Assembly (NCBI RefSeq): GCF_005937885.2
Contig: NZ_CP042176.1
Location: 5,575,501-5,639,500 of the forward strand
Reading direction: 5' to 3'
Length of the DNA: 64,000 bases
Origin: Bradyrhizobium sp. KBS0727
GTDB lineage: Bacteria; Pseudomonadota; Alphaproteobacteria; Rhizobiales; Xanthobacteraceae
The translations under genes were made by a program, and so were the position numbers. Shown here piece after piece: positions 42,552 to 51,617 of this stretch (position 1 is the first letter of the stretch; every line of letters starts with the position of its first letter). Below the pieces are notes generated by a model. That model saw only the letters and a list, made by a program, of their open reading frames with translations, did no database searches and was not told the DNA's origin.

Positions 42552-43871
42552 TCAGCCGCCGTGCTTGAAGGTCGGTACGTTCATCTTGACGAAGTCGGGC
42601 GACAGGGTCTTCAGCCAGTCCACCGACTTCTGACCTGCCGGAGTCGTGATCGACTTCGGCTCGAAGATCATCATGTCGTCGAGAACCTTGAAGTCGTAAC
42701 CGGGCGCGGCCTTGCTGACGCCGACGAGTTGCGACTCAAGCCCCTGGTGGTCTTCCGGACGCAGCGACACCGGGCGGCCCCAGCCCTTGAACTCGAGACC
42801 TTCGGCGGCGTCGATCACCTGCTCGCGGCTCGGCCACTTGCCGCCATTGGCCTTGATCGCCTTCTCGACGGCACCCTGATAGGCCGCGAACGCCTGCTGC
42901 ATATGATAGACCGAATAGATCGGCCAGCTACCGGTTTTGGCCTTGAAGGCTTCGTTGAACGCCTTGAACGCCGCGTCGTTCTTCATTTCCGGATGCAGGA
43001 ACCAGTGGTCGCCACGCGCGCCGATGATCAGGCCGTCCGGGAGATCCTTGCCCAGTCGCTGCATCGAGGATTCGCCGATGCCGAGCACAAAGGCGCTTTG
43101 CTGCAACAGGCCGCGCTGTCCGGCCTGACGCACCAGCGTATCGAGGTCGCCGCCCCAGCTCGTGGTCAGCACGACGTCGGGCTTGAGCGCCAGCAGGCGC
43201 GAGATTTCGGTCGAGAAATCCGGCGCACCGAATTTCGGGAACAGTTCGGCGACGACCTTGACGTCGGGCTTCATCACCTTGAGCGCGGTCGAGAAGATTT
43301 CCCAGCTCTCGCGACCCCAGGCGTAATCCTGGTTGACCACGGCAATGGTCTTGAAATCCGGCTTGGTCTTCAGGAGATAGACCAGCACCGCGAGCATCTC
43401 GGGCGTGCCGTTGGCCTGCGAGCGGAAGTTATAACGATACTTCTTGGCTTCGAGGATCGAGGACGCGCCGCAGTCCCACATCAGGTTCAGCATCTTCAGG
43501 TCTTCGGCGAGCGGCGCGAGCTGCCCGCAGCTTCCCGAGGAGATGGCCGCGAACGTGACGTCGACCTTGTCGTCCTGCACCATCCGGCGATAGTTCGACA
43601 CCAGCGCCTCACCGCCGGCTCCCTCGTCGATAAAGCTCACGCTGACCGGAACGCCTCCGATGCCGCCCTTCTTGTTGATATCTTCGGCAATCATTTCGGC
43701 AGCGGCCTTGGCCGGCACACCGAATACCGAGGCAGGCCCCGACAGGAAGGTGGCGATGCCGATCTTGAGTTCTTTCGGCTTGTCCTGGGCCTGCGCGGGA
43801 AATGCGAAAAGTGTGGCGGCCAAAGCCGCTGCCCCGGACATTCTTGCGAGTGTTCTTATTGGCTTGATCAC
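42552..43871 (-). CDS. LivK-type substrate-binding protein
   Basis: 439 residues from a GTG start preceded by GGGGAGA. The signal peptide ends FAFPAQAQ, followed by the periplasmic-binding fold typical of Peripla_BP_6: ELKIGIATFLSGPASVFGVPA, KKGGIGGVPVSVSFIDEGAGG and the YAWGRESWEIFSTAL segment. The first gene of the LivKHMGF-type operon. The ligand cannot be inferred; such systems in rhizobia transport amino acids, amides, aromatic acids and other carboxylates. Confidence 0.92.
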   Translation of the reverse strand: MIKPIRTLARMSGAAALAATLFAFPAQAQDKPKELKIGIATFLSGPASVFGVPAKAAAEMIAEDINKKGGIGGVPVSVSFIDEGAGGEALVSNYRRMVQDDKVDVTFAAISSGSCGQLAPLAEDLKMLNLMWDCGASSILEAKKYRYNFRSQANGTPEMLAVLVYLLKTKPDFKTIAVVNQDYAWGRESWEIFSTALKVMKPDVKVVAELFPKFGAPDFSTEISRLLALKPDVVLTTSWGGDLDTLVRQAGQRGLLQQSAFVLGIGESSMQRLGKDLPDGLIIGARGDHWFLHPEMKNDAAFKAFNEAFKAKTGSWPIYSVYHMQQAFAAYQGAVEKAIKANGGKWPSREQVIDAAEGLEFKGWGRPVSLRPEDHQGLESQLVGVSKAAPGYDFKVLDDMMIFEPKSITTPAGQKSVDWLKTLSPDFVKMNVPTFKHGG

Positions 43872-44144
43872 GACGTCTCCCCTTTTTGATTATTTTATGG
43901 TGATAACATGCCACAATTCACCGATGGCAAGTCTGGCTTTTTTTTCGCAGAACCGATTCTAGCATTTTCGACATTGGCCTATTGCCGGGCTGGCACCAAG
44001 ACAGCGAACGCCGTGGCGGCGCCGCAGGCGCGCCATCATGCATTAATCTCCGGTACAGCCAAGCCGCTGCCGGCGCGGCCATAGCGACACAGTGGCGCGC
44101 ATCGACCCATAGCCGGAGGCTGTTCACCAACGACGTCTGAAGGA

Positions 44145-45797
44145 ATGATGCCGCCGGGGCCATCCCGCTCTGGCGCGGCCCTCGCCGCCCCTGTAAAACG
44201 CCAGCGGGTTCAATGGGTCCCGGGGGCGACGCGTCTGCCGAAGTATCTGAAAATGGTTCTGGCCGCCGTGGCGGTCATCGCGGTGTCGTTCGTCGCCAGC
44301 CTGAAGATCATGGACTGGCTGTCGCCGCGCGGCACGGTGCAGCCGCCGGTGCTTACCGAATTGCCGCCGCTACCGCCGGCGCCGCGCTCCTCCGTGGTGA
44401 TGGCGCCGGTCGCGGTGGCGCTGTCGGCGATCCGCGATGCCGCTGACCGCGCCGCGCAGCGGACGTTCGCCGGCAAGGCCGAGAATCCGATATCGCAGAT
44501 CCTGCAGAATGCCGACATCGGCTGGACCGCCTCGCGCGGGGCGATCAGCGCGACCGGCGCGCAGGACGTGCTGTCGCTGTCGACGCCGATATCAGGCACG
44601 CTCAATGTCACCGGTTCACTGTCGGCGAAGGCGACGGGGGCAGTCGGCGACGCGCTCGGCGGCCTGCTCGGCGCCAACGTCGCCAAACAGATCGGCGGCA
44701 TCAACATCAAGAATCTGAACGCCAGCGCCGAGATCAAGGGCAACGTCACCGTCACCGCGCGGCCGAAGATCGCCGCCGCCTGGCGGATCGAGCCTAACCT
44801 CACCGCACAGGTCAATCTCGGCGACACCAGCCTGACCGTGGCGGGTGCGCGCGTCAACGTGCCCGCGCAGGTCAAGCCGCTGATCGACAAGACGGTGGCC
44901 GATCAGCTTGCCGCGGTACAGGCGCGGATGCGCAACGATCCCGCCTTCGAGCAGAACGCAAGGGCGCAATGGGCCAAGGCCTGCCGTTCGGTCCCGCTGC
45001 AGGGGACCGGGCCGAGTTCGTCGCTGCCGGCGCTGTGGCTCGAATTGCGCCCCATCCGCGCGATTGCCGCGCAGCCGCGCGTCGACGCGTCCGCGGTGAC
45101 GCTGACGCTCGGCATCGAGGCCGAGACCCGCGTCACGCCGGTCGAGACCAAGCCCGTCTGTCCGTTCCCCGCCACCATCGCCATCGTGCCGGCGGCGCCG
45201 GGGCGGATCGCGATCGGCGTGCCGATCGACATGCCCTTCACCGAGATCAACAAGATCGTCGATGCGCAGTTTGCCGGAAAGACGTTTCCGGAAGACGGTT
45301 CAGGTTCGGTCGGTGTCACGGTGAAGCGCGCCAGCGTCGCGGCATCCGGCGACCGGCTGCTGATTTCGCTGCTGGTGAACGCCAAGGAAAAGAAGAGCTT
45401 TTTCGGCTTCGGCGGCGAGGCCACTGTGCACATCTGGGGAAGGCCCGTCCTCGATCAGGCGCAGCAGACGCTGCGGCTGACCGATATCCAGCTTGCTGTC
45501 GAGTCGGAGGCCGCGTTCGGATTGCTGGGCGCGGCGGCGCGCGCGGCCGTGCCGCATCTGCAAAAGGCGCTGGCGGACAAGGCGACAATCGATCTCAAGC
45601 CGTTCGCCAGCAATGCGCAGAAGAAAATCGCCGCCGTCATCGCCGACTTCCAGAAGAACGAGGACGGAATACGGGTGGCGGCCGAGATCACCACCCTGCG
45701 GCTGGCCGACATCGCCTTCGACTCCAAGACGCTGCGCGTGATCGCGGAAGCCGAAGGCACGATCAACGTCGCGGTCAGCGCACTGCCGGGGCTGTAG
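44145..45797 (+). CDS. DUF4403-family membrane-anchored protein
   Basis: 550 residues. A short basic N-terminus and one TM helix (MVLAAVAVIAVSFVASLKIMDWL) precede a Pro-rich linker and a large beta-rich periplasmic domain. Repeated motifs are seen, e.g. IRDAADRAAQRTFAG near the start, VAWRIEPNLTAQ-like strands, and ITTLRLADIAFDSKTLRVIAEAEGTINV at the end (in separate strands). This is the DUF4403 pattern, which resembles lipid-binding BPI/SMP-like tubular folds. AAGGA sits directly before the tandem ATGATG, so the precise start is uncertain. Confidence 0.78.
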   Translation: MMPPGPSRSGAALAAPVKRQRVQWVPGATRLPKYLKMVLAAVAVIAVSFVASLKIMDWLSPRGTVQPPVLTELPPLPPAPRSSVVMAPVAVALSAIRDAADRAAQRTFAGKAENPISQILQNADIGWTASRGAISATGAQDVLSLSTPISGTLNVTGSLSAKATGAVGDALGGLLGANVAKQIGGINIKNLNASAEIKGNVTVTARPKIAAAWRIEPNLTAQVNLGDTSLTVAGARVNVPAQVKPLIDKTVADQLAAVQARMRNDPAFEQNARAQWAKACRSVPLQGTGPSSSLPALWLELRPIRAIAAQPRVDASAVTLTLGIEAETRVTPVETKPVCPFPATIAIVPAAPGRIAIGVPIDMPFTEINKIVDAQFAGKTFPEDGSGSVGVTVKRASVAASGDRLLISLLVNAKEKKSFFGFGGEATVHIWGRPVLDQAQQTLRLTDIQLAVESEAAFGLLGAAARAAVPHLQKALADKATIDLKPFASNAQKKIAAVIADFQKNEDGIRVAAEITTLRLADIAFDSKTLRVIAEAEGTINVAVSALPGL

Positions 45798-45801
45798 CGT
45801 T

Positions 45802-45958
45802 ACTTCTCCCTCGCCCCGCTCTTGCGGGGAGAGGGTCGGGGTGAGGGGCTCTCTCAGCGAGTCTGGTGTTCGAGGATATACCTGTACCCCCCTCGCCCGG
45901 ATCGCATCTATCGATGCGATCCGACCTCTCCCCCGCAGGCGGGGCGAGGTAAGAGAAC
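45802..45958. repeat. BIME-like inverted repeat with internal palindrome
   Basis: Opens TACTTCTCCCTCGCCCCG and ends GGCGGGGCGAGGTAAGAGAA, forming two facing GC hairpins. Between them is a perfect palindrome GGATCGCATC TATC GATGCGATCC at 45899-45922. Same family as 47852-48000, and located between convergent genes. Confidence 0.75.
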
Positions 45959-45976
45959 CGAGCGCTATCGGCCCGA

Positions 45977-46843
45977 TCACACCGAGCGGCTTTCCTGCTT
46001 CACCGTCGTCGCGGATGCGACCAGCGATCGGATCAAATCCGCATCCGAGCTCGTAGCTGGATTATAGACGACCATGCTGAGGTCGGGCCGGCCATCGACG
46101 GCGAACGCGGAATATTCCAGTGCGATCGGGCCGAGCAGCGGATGACGGAGGCGCTTTACCCCCTCGCCGTGAACGTTGACGTCATTGTCACGCCATAGCG
46201 CCGCGAATTCGGGACTGAGCCTGCAAAGCTCGTCCACGAGTTCGGCGACTTCGGAAACCGCGCCGGCGCGCGCCGCATCTGCCCGGAAGGCGCCGACCAC
46301 GAAGCGCGCGACGCTTTCCCAATCATATTGCGCGGCCCGGACGTGGGGGTTGCCGAAGATCATGCGAAGGATGTTGCGCTGGCCCGGCGGCAGCGCGCCA
46401 TAGTCGGTCAGCACCGCAACGGCCGCGCGATTCCATGCGACAACGTCCCAGGTCGCGGTCCTGATCAGCGCGGGGCTGACCTCGAGCGCATCGAGCAGCC
46501 GTTGCAAGCGGGGGGTGACGCCCTCGGCGGCCTTGTAACGCACCTCGGGAGGACGCCCGAGCCCGAGCAGAAAGAGATGTTCGCGCTCGACGTCGGTCAG
46601 CATCAGCGCGCCGGCGATCCGGTTCAGCACATCGGCCGAGGGCGCGCCGCCTCGTCCCTGCTCCAGCCAAGTGTACCAGGTCGCGCTGATGTGGGAGCGT
46701 TGCGCAACCTCCTCCCGCCGTAGCCCCGGCGTCCGTCTGCGCCCGATCGGGAAACCGAAGGCCGCCGGATCAAGCCGGATGCGGCGATCCTTCAAATACG
46801 TGCCCAGCCGATTGTTGGTCCGGTCATGTTGTTCTTGCGGCAT
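45977..46843 (-). CDS. XRE-family regulator with MmyB-like ligand domain
   Basis: 288 residues. The N-terminal HTH_31 domain reads LGTYLKDRRIRLDP, then RTPGLRREEVAQRSHISATWYTWLEQGR, characteristic of MmyB-type regulators. The C-terminal MmyB_LBD contains TATWDVVAWNRAAVAVLTDYG and ALEYSAFAVDGRPDLSMVVYNP. The ATG at 46843 has AGGAT six bases upstream and was preferred over ATG 46861. It diverges from an SDR gene, the usual arrangement in which the regulator controls the oxidoreductase. Confidence 0.9.
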   Translation of the reverse strand: MPQEQHDRTNNRLGTYLKDRRIRLDPAAFGFPIGRRRTPGLRREEVAQRSHISATWYTWLEQGRGGAPSADVLNRIAGALMLTDVEREHLFLLGLGRPPEVRYKAAEGVTPRLQRLLDALEVSPALIRTATWDVVAWNRAAVAVLTDYGALPPGQRNILRMIFGNPHVRAAQYDWESVARFVVGAFRADAARAGAVSEVAELVDELCRLSPEFAALWRDNDVNVHGEGVKRLRHPLLGPIALEYSAFAVDGRPDLSMVVYNPATSSDADLIRSLVASATTVKQESRSV

Positions 46844-46940
46844 GCCGATCCTGTTGGTCATTATACCATGATAATGTCACTACTTTAACAGTATGGCAGC
46901 TTAGCCGATATGAGTCTCCGGCCAACATTGGAGACTTCCC

Positions 46941-47828
46941 ATGCGCATATTCCTCACCGGCGCGACCGGCTTCATCGGCTCGGCGATTGTTCCGGAACTC
47001 ATCAACGCCGGCCATCAGGTGCTTGGACTGGCGCGGTCGGATGCGGGGGCCCAGTCGCTCACCGCCGTCGGCGCCGAGGTGCATCGCGGCGATCTCGCAG
47101 ACCTCGAGAGTCTGCGCAGCGGCGCGGCGAAGGCTGACGGGGTGATCCACTGCGCCTTCGACCACAACTTCGCGAACTTCGTGGCGAACTGCGAGAAGGA
47201 CAAGCGCGCCATCGAGGCGCTCGGCAGCGCGCTCACCGGATCGGACCGGCCCCTGGTTATCACGTCAGGCACCGGAATCGGCAGCGCAGCGCCAGGTCAA
47301 CAAGCGACCGAGGACGTCTTCAACACCAGTCACCCGAACCCGCGCATTGCCACGGAAATGACGGGCGCCTCGATGTCGGCGCTGGGGGTCAACGTGTCGG
47401 TGGTGCGGCTTCCCCAGGTCCACGACACGGTCAAACAGGGTTTTGTCACCTACGCCGTGGCCTTGGCGCGCGAGAAGCGCGTTTCAGCCTATGTGGGCGA
47501 TGGAAAGAACCGCTGGCCGGCGGCGCACGTATCCGATGTCGCGCGCCTCTACCGGTTGGCTTTGGAGAAGCGGGAGCCCGGCGCGAGGTACAACGCGGTC
47601 GCCGAAGAAGGCATCACCGTTCGCGATATCGCTGAGGTCATCGGCCAGGGCTTCAAGGTGCCGGTGGTTGCCCTATCTCCGGAGGAAGCGGCGGATCATT
47701 TCGGATGGCTCGCGCCATTTGCCGGCATGGATCTCCCGGCCTCCAGTGCGCAAACGCGCCAACGGCTCGGATGGCATCCGATGGGGCCGGGACTAATCGC
47801 CGATCTCGAACGGATGAGCTACGCTTGA
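46941..47828 (+). CDS. atypical extended SDR (NAD-dependent epimerase-like)
   Basis: 295 residues. Nucleotide-binding motif TGATGFIGSAIVPEL, then HCAFDH, TSGTGIG and a C-terminal RQRLGWHP typical of epimerase-like SDRs. The usual YxxxK is not obvious at the expected position (NPRIATEMTGASM region), so catalysis may differ. GGAGA precedes the ATG. The gene diverges across a 97-base gap from the MmyB-type regulator. Confidence 0.85.
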   Translation: MRIFLTGATGFIGSAIVPELINAGHQVLGLARSDAGAQSLTAVGAEVHRGDLADLESLRSGAAKADGVIHCAFDHNFANFVANCEKDKRAIEALGSALTGSDRPLVITSGTGIGSAAPGQQATEDVFNTSHPNPRIATEMTGASMSALGVNVSVVRLPQVHDTVKQGFVTYAVALAREKRVSAYVGDGKNRWPAAHVSDVARLYRLALEKREPGARYNAVAEEGITVRDIAEVIGQGFKVPVVALSPEEAADHFGWLAPFAGMDLPASSAQTRQRLGWHPMGPGLIADLERMSYA

Positions 47829-47851
47829 GCAGGCACATTGCACGCCCTGCT

Positions 47852-48000
47852 TACTTCTCCCTCTCCCCGCACTTTGCGGGGAGAGCGTTGGGGCGAGGGG
47901 CTGCTTCCACAAACTCGATAGATCTGAGTTCGCGGAGAATCCCCCTCACCCGAAGCCTTCGACTCCGACTCTCCCCGCAAGCAAAGCGGGCGAGGTAAGA
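47852..48000. repeat. BIME-like inverted repeat, second copy of the 45.8-kb family
   Basis: Opens TACTTCTCCCTCTCCCCG and ends with AAAGCGGGCGAGGTAAGA. It shares the outer arms with 45802-45958 but has a different centre. It sits after the SDR gene and ahead of the orphan binding-protein gene. Confidence 0.7.
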
Positions 48001-48127
48001 AATCACGCCCGCATTTTAGCCGTTGGTAGCGGGTTCCACCGCGGCCTTCGGCTTACGCTCTTCCGCAAAGCCGGATACAACAGGCGCCTAAACGAAGCCC
48101 TCAACAAAAAGCCTGGGAGAAGAAACC

Positions 48128-49339
48128 ATGAAATCCATCGCAGCCGCGGTCGCGGCCGGTCTTGCCGTCGCCCTATCGGGCGGCGCCGCACAGGCCCAGA
48201 TCTCCGACGACGTCGTCAAGATCGGCGTACTCACCGACATGTCGAGCCTCTACGCCGACGCCACCGGGAAGGGTTCGCTCGCAGCCGTCGAGATGGCGGT
48301 CGCCGATTACGGCGGCAAGGTGAAGGGCAAACCGGTCGAGGTGGTCGCCGCCGACCATCAGAACAAACCCGACGTCGGCGTCAGCATCGCCCGCAACTGG
48401 TACGACAACGACAAGGTCGATGCGATCTTCGACGTGCCGACTTCTTCCGTGGCGTTGCCGATCTCGGCGCTGACGCGCGAAAAGAACAAGATCAACATCA
48501 ATTCCGGCGGCGGCAGTTCCGACATCACCGGCGTCGCCTGTTCGCCCAACACCGTGCACTGGACCTACGACACCTACGCGCTGTCGAACGTCGCCGGCAA
48601 GGCGATGGTCAAGCGCGGCGAGGACACCTGGTTCTTCGTCACCGCCGACTACGCCTTCGGCATGGCGCTGCAGCGCGACGCCGCCAACGTCGTCAAGGAA
48701 AGCGGCGGCAAGGTCGTCGGCGACGTGCGCGCGCCGCTCAACTCGTCCGACTTCTCGTCGTTCCTGCTGCAGGCCCAGGCTTCCAAGGCCAAGGTGATTG
48801 CGCTCGCCAATGCCGGCGGCGACACCACCAACGCGCTGAAGCAGGCCGCCGAATTCGGCATCATCGACGGTGGCCAGAAGATGATCGCGCTGCTGATGGA
48901 GATCACTGATGCCCACGCGCTCGGCGTCAAGGCCACCCAAGGCCTGATCGTCACCGACGCCTTCTACTGGGACATGAACGACGAAACCCGCGCCTTCTCG
49001 AAACGCTTCAACGAGAAGGTCGGCCACATGCCGACCATGATCCAGGCGGGCCTGTATTCGGCGACCATGCATTACCTGAAGGCGATCGAGGCCATCGGCT
49101 CCGACGAGGCGCCGAAGGTGATGGCGCAGATGCGCGCGACCCCGGTCAACGATTTCTTCGCCAAGAACGGCAAGATCCGCATCGACGGCCGCATGGTCCA
49201 CGACATGTATCTGTTCGAGGTGAAGAAGCCGGCCGAGTCCAAGAACGAATGGGACCTCTACAAGCTGATCGCCACTGTACCCGGCGACGAAGCATTCCGT
49301 CCGCTCGACAAGGGCGGCTGCCCGCTGGTCACGCACTGA
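48128..49339 (+). CDS. orphan ABC solute-binding protein (Peripla_BP_6)
   Basis: 403 residues. The signal peptide (MKSIAAAVAAGLAVALSGGAAQA) is followed by VVKIGVLTDMSSLYADATG, VEVVAADHQNKPDVGVSIARN and NINSGGGSSDITGVACSPNT. This is a subfamily of branched-chain-type binding proteins with three cysteines. GGGAGAAG precedes the ATG. A bidirectional terminator follows, so no permease is co-transcribed. Confidence 0.9.
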   Translation: MKSIAAAVAAGLAVALSGGAAQAQISDDVVKIGVLTDMSSLYADATGKGSLAAVEMAVADYGGKVKGKPVEVVAADHQNKPDVGVSIARNWYDNDKVDAIFDVPTSSVALPISALTREKNKININSGGGSSDITGVACSPNTVHWTYDTYALSNVAGKAMVKRGEDTWFFVTADYAFGMALQRDAANVVKESGGKVVGDVRAPLNSSDFSSFLLQAQASKAKVIALANAGGDTTNALKQAAEFGIIDGGQKMIALLMEITDAHALGVKATQGLIVTDAFYWDMNDETRAFSKRFNEKVGHMPTMIQAGLYSATMHYLKAIEAIGSDEAPKVMAQMRATPVNDFFAKNGKIRIDGRMVHDMYLFEVKKPAESKNEWDLYKLIATVPGDEAFRPLDKGGCPLVTH

Positions 49340-49357
49340 CGGTTGCGACAGCAAAAA

Positions 49358-49388
49358 CGCGCCCGGCAAAACCGGGCGCGTTATATAT
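49358..49388. terminator. bidirectional rho-independent terminator
   Basis: Stem CGCGCCCGG / CCGGGCGCG with loop CAAAA. Forward it is followed by TTATATATTT; on the reverse strand by TTTTTGC. It serves both the orphan binding-protein gene and the convergent dodecin gene. Confidence 0.88.
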
Positions 49389-49403
49389 TTCGCCGCGGCG
49401 GCG

Positions 49404-49616
49404 TCAGCCTTCGAACTTGAACGAGACTTTCAGCTTGGCGCGGTAGGCTTCGACCTTGCCCTTGGCGTCCAGTTGCAGATCGAGCGTGACAACCTCGGCG
49501 ACGCGAAGATCGCGCAGCGATTTTCCGGCCCTGGCAACGGCGGCGGTGGCCGCCTTTTCCCAGGAGTCCTTGCTGGTACCGATCAGTTCGATAACCTTGT
49601 AGACGCTCTCAGCCAT
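49404..49616 (-). CDS. dodecin-family flavin-binding protein
   Basis: 70 residues beginning MAESVYKVIELIGTSKDSWEKAA and ending AYRAKLKVSFKFEG, the complete dodecin fold. Dodecins form 12-mers that store or buffer flavins. GGGAGG lies five bases before the ATG. Single gene ending at the bidirectional terminator. Confidence 0.92.
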   Translation of the reverse strand: MAESVYKVIELIGTSKDSWEKAATAAVARAGKSLRDLRVAEVVTLDLQLDAKGKVEAYRAKLKVSFKFEG

Positions 49617-49830
49617 GTCGTCCTCCCGTTGGTTTCAGGCAGGACGCAGGAGTTCCCGCCGCAACCGAGCGTAGCATCGGGATATGCCGGCTGATAGGAT
49701 GCGCTGCAGCATGGTTTGGCCAAGCAGGCCGCCGAAAATCAAACCAACAATCAAACCATGAATCAAACCGGCCGGGCGGCAATGCCGTCCGGCCGGTTGA
49801 TGTCGCTCACGTGGGCCGAAGCCCGCGGAC

Positions 49831-50382
49831 TTAGTTGATCGAATACTTGAACTCCGGCATCGCCTTCAACTCGTCCTTGGTCGCGTTGAACACGGCGTGG
49901 TCCGGATACCAGGGATTGGGCTTCGAAGCCGCCGCGGGAGCCGTGGTTGCTGCGCCCGTCGTGGTGGTCGAAGGCGGCGGCATCGTCGAAGACGACTTCG
50001 CAGCGCCAGACGCACCCGGCGCGTTGGCCGCGCCGGTATAGGCCACCGGCTCGCTGACGAACTTCACCTTGTCGAACGGCACCGCGACGAGGTGCTCGCC
50101 TACCCCGAGGAAGCCGCCGACGCCGATCACGACCGCCTTGATGTTACCGCTCTTGTCGGTGAGCAGGTCATTGATCGAGCCCACGCTTTCGTTCTTGTCG
50201 TTGTAGACGCTCAGGCCGGCCATCTTGGACGCGCGCCAGTCCCCCTGGAACGACGAAGATGTACTGGACGCTGGCGCCATGCCGGCGCTGTCGGTGGTGG
50301 TCGCGGTTGGATTCTGCGCGAATGCGGCACCGGCAAGCAACGCGGAACCGGCAATCGCGGCGATGGTATATCTGGCCAACAT
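49831..50382 (-). CDS. exported PRC-barrel domain protein
   Basis: 183 residues. A signal peptide (MLARYTIAAIAGSALLAGAAFAQ) precedes one PRC-barrel: DWRASKMAGLSVYNDKNESVGSINDLLTDKSG and VIGVGGFLGVGEHLVAVPFDKVKFV (in separate strands). An Ala/Thr/Pro-rich linker and a short tail close the protein. GGAG precedes the ATG. Likely periplasmic and stress- or envelope-related. Another PRC-barrel gene lies 86 bases upstream on the same strand. Confidence 0.87.
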   Translation of the reverse strand: MLARYTIAAIAGSALLAGAAFAQNPTATTTDSAGMAPASSTSSSFQGDWRASKMAGLSVYNDKNESVGSINDLLTDKSGNIKAVVIGVGGFLGVGEHLVAVPFDKVKFVSEPVAYTGAANAPGASGAAKSSSTMPPPSTTTTGAATTAPAAASKPNPWYPDHAVFNATKDELKAMPEFKYSIN

Positions 50383-50468
50383 TTTGGTTCTCCTCAGTTC
50401 AGAAATCGATACCGGGAAAACCCGTCAGCCCACCAAGCGTTCCGCAGTTCTGCAAGAGAACACTGCGG

Positions 50469-50846
50469 TCAAAAGCCGCCCCAGTAAGGCGGCATGCCGT
50501 AATAGCGATGCAGCTCCGCTTCCTGCGCACGATCGCCCCAGTCGAAATCCTTGTCGGCGCGGAACGACGGCGCGCGCTTCAGTTCCTCGTCTTCGATATC
50601 GAGTTCGTAGGCCTCGAATTTTGTGCTGTAGCAGAGCCGCCCCCACGGCAACGGAAGCAGATTGGTTCCGATGCCGAGGAACCCGCCGAAGCTCAACACG
50701 GCGTAGGACACCTGGCCGGAGATCTTGTCGATCATCAGCCGCTCGATGTGGCCGATCTTGTCGCCGTTCGGCCGCCGTACCGCGGTGCCTTCGATCCGGT
50801 CGCTCGCGATCAACTGATGCGGCCTGGACGTGACCTCGATTGCCAT
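50469..50846 (-). CDS. cytoplasmic PRC-barrel domain protein
   Basis: 125 residues: LIASDRIEGTAVRRPNGDKIGHIERLMIDK, then SYAVLSFGGFLGIGTNLLPLPWGRLCY, a single PRC-barrel without signal peptide. The C-terminus (RYYGMPPYWGGF) is typical of a widespread alphaproteobacterial form. GGAGGGTG precedes the ATG. Probably binds a partner through the barrel. Confidence 0.88.
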   Translation of the reverse strand: MAIEVTSRPHQLIASDRIEGTAVRRPNGDKIGHIERLMIDKISGQVSYAVLSFGGFLGIGTNLLPLPWGRLCYSTKFEAYELDIEDEELKRAPSFRADKDFDWGDRAQEAELHRYYGMPPYWGGF

Positions 50847-51021
50847 CGCACCCTCCAGATATGAACGGAAGGATTAACGTTCCATCGGGCCGTCGGTTCC
50901 CGCGTGCTGTCGCTGCACGACCGCCAGCCCCACGGGTTAGTGGTCCGCATCCAACTGCCGGTACACCAGCAGATCGAGCGGTCGGCCGCCTAGTCAAGCC
51001 GCCTGGGTGAATCGCGTGTTG

Positions 51022-51216
51022 TTACGCCGCGAGCGCGTCGGGATCCGCGTGGTCGTAGATCGCGACCGCTTCGAAGCGATAATCGCAGGCGCGACAGAAC
51101 CAGAGGAACGATGTCCGGCCCGGGCTGCTTTCAATCCAGTCCGGCCGCGCGATCGGCTTGCCGCATTGCGCGCAGGGATTTTCGCGGGGCAGATAGCTGG
51201 AGCCTGATCCAGTCAT
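51022..51216 (-). CDS. small zinc-ribbon-like protein
   Basis: 64 residues with two Cys pairs: NPCAQCGKPI (CxxC) and WFCRACDYRF (CxxC), as in rubredoxin-like zinc ribbons. GGGAGGTGCGCC precedes the ATG, a good ribosome site. Possibly a metal-stabilised adaptor or nucleic-acid binder; function unknown. Confidence 0.7.
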   Translation of the reverse strand: MTGSGSSYLPRENPCAQCGKPIARPDWIESSPGRTSFLWFCRACDYRFEAVAIYDHADPDALAA

Positions 51217-51617
51217 GGCGCACCTCCCTCAGATTTTATTTTTTGTAGATTCTATTTTGATTTGAATGGGACAGATTTGCTGTCGGAAGCAAGCGTCCCG
51301 CGTCCAAAAAAATCCTAGACCTGCATTGAGTCATTTGCACGACAAACATGCGCTGCTGGACGACAAACATGCGCTGCGATGCAATGCGAGGAACGAGAGT
51401 GCGCAATCGCGATCCGGAGCGACGGCGGGCACGGCGCAGGCGTGCCTCTGCCCACGCGGCATGCGTAACGTCCGGCCGGAGCCTCGCGGATGTCCTCGGG
51501 ATGAGGTGCCGCGGCGTCGATGTCGCCGGTTTTTCGCCACAACTGGCCGCGATACTGGGTTGTCCAAATCATTAACGCGTCGCCCGATCCATATCGCGTC
51601 CGCCCGAGATCTTTTTC
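51217..51617. other. intergenic region with a tandem 21-base repeat
   Basis: About 400 bases between the zinc-ribbon-like gene and the lytic transglycosylase gene. It contains two adjacent copies of ACGACAAACATGCGCTGC at 51339-51356 and 51360-51377. The rest looks non-coding; frames here lack ribosome sites. The promoter of the downstream gene must lie in it. Confidence 0.45.
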
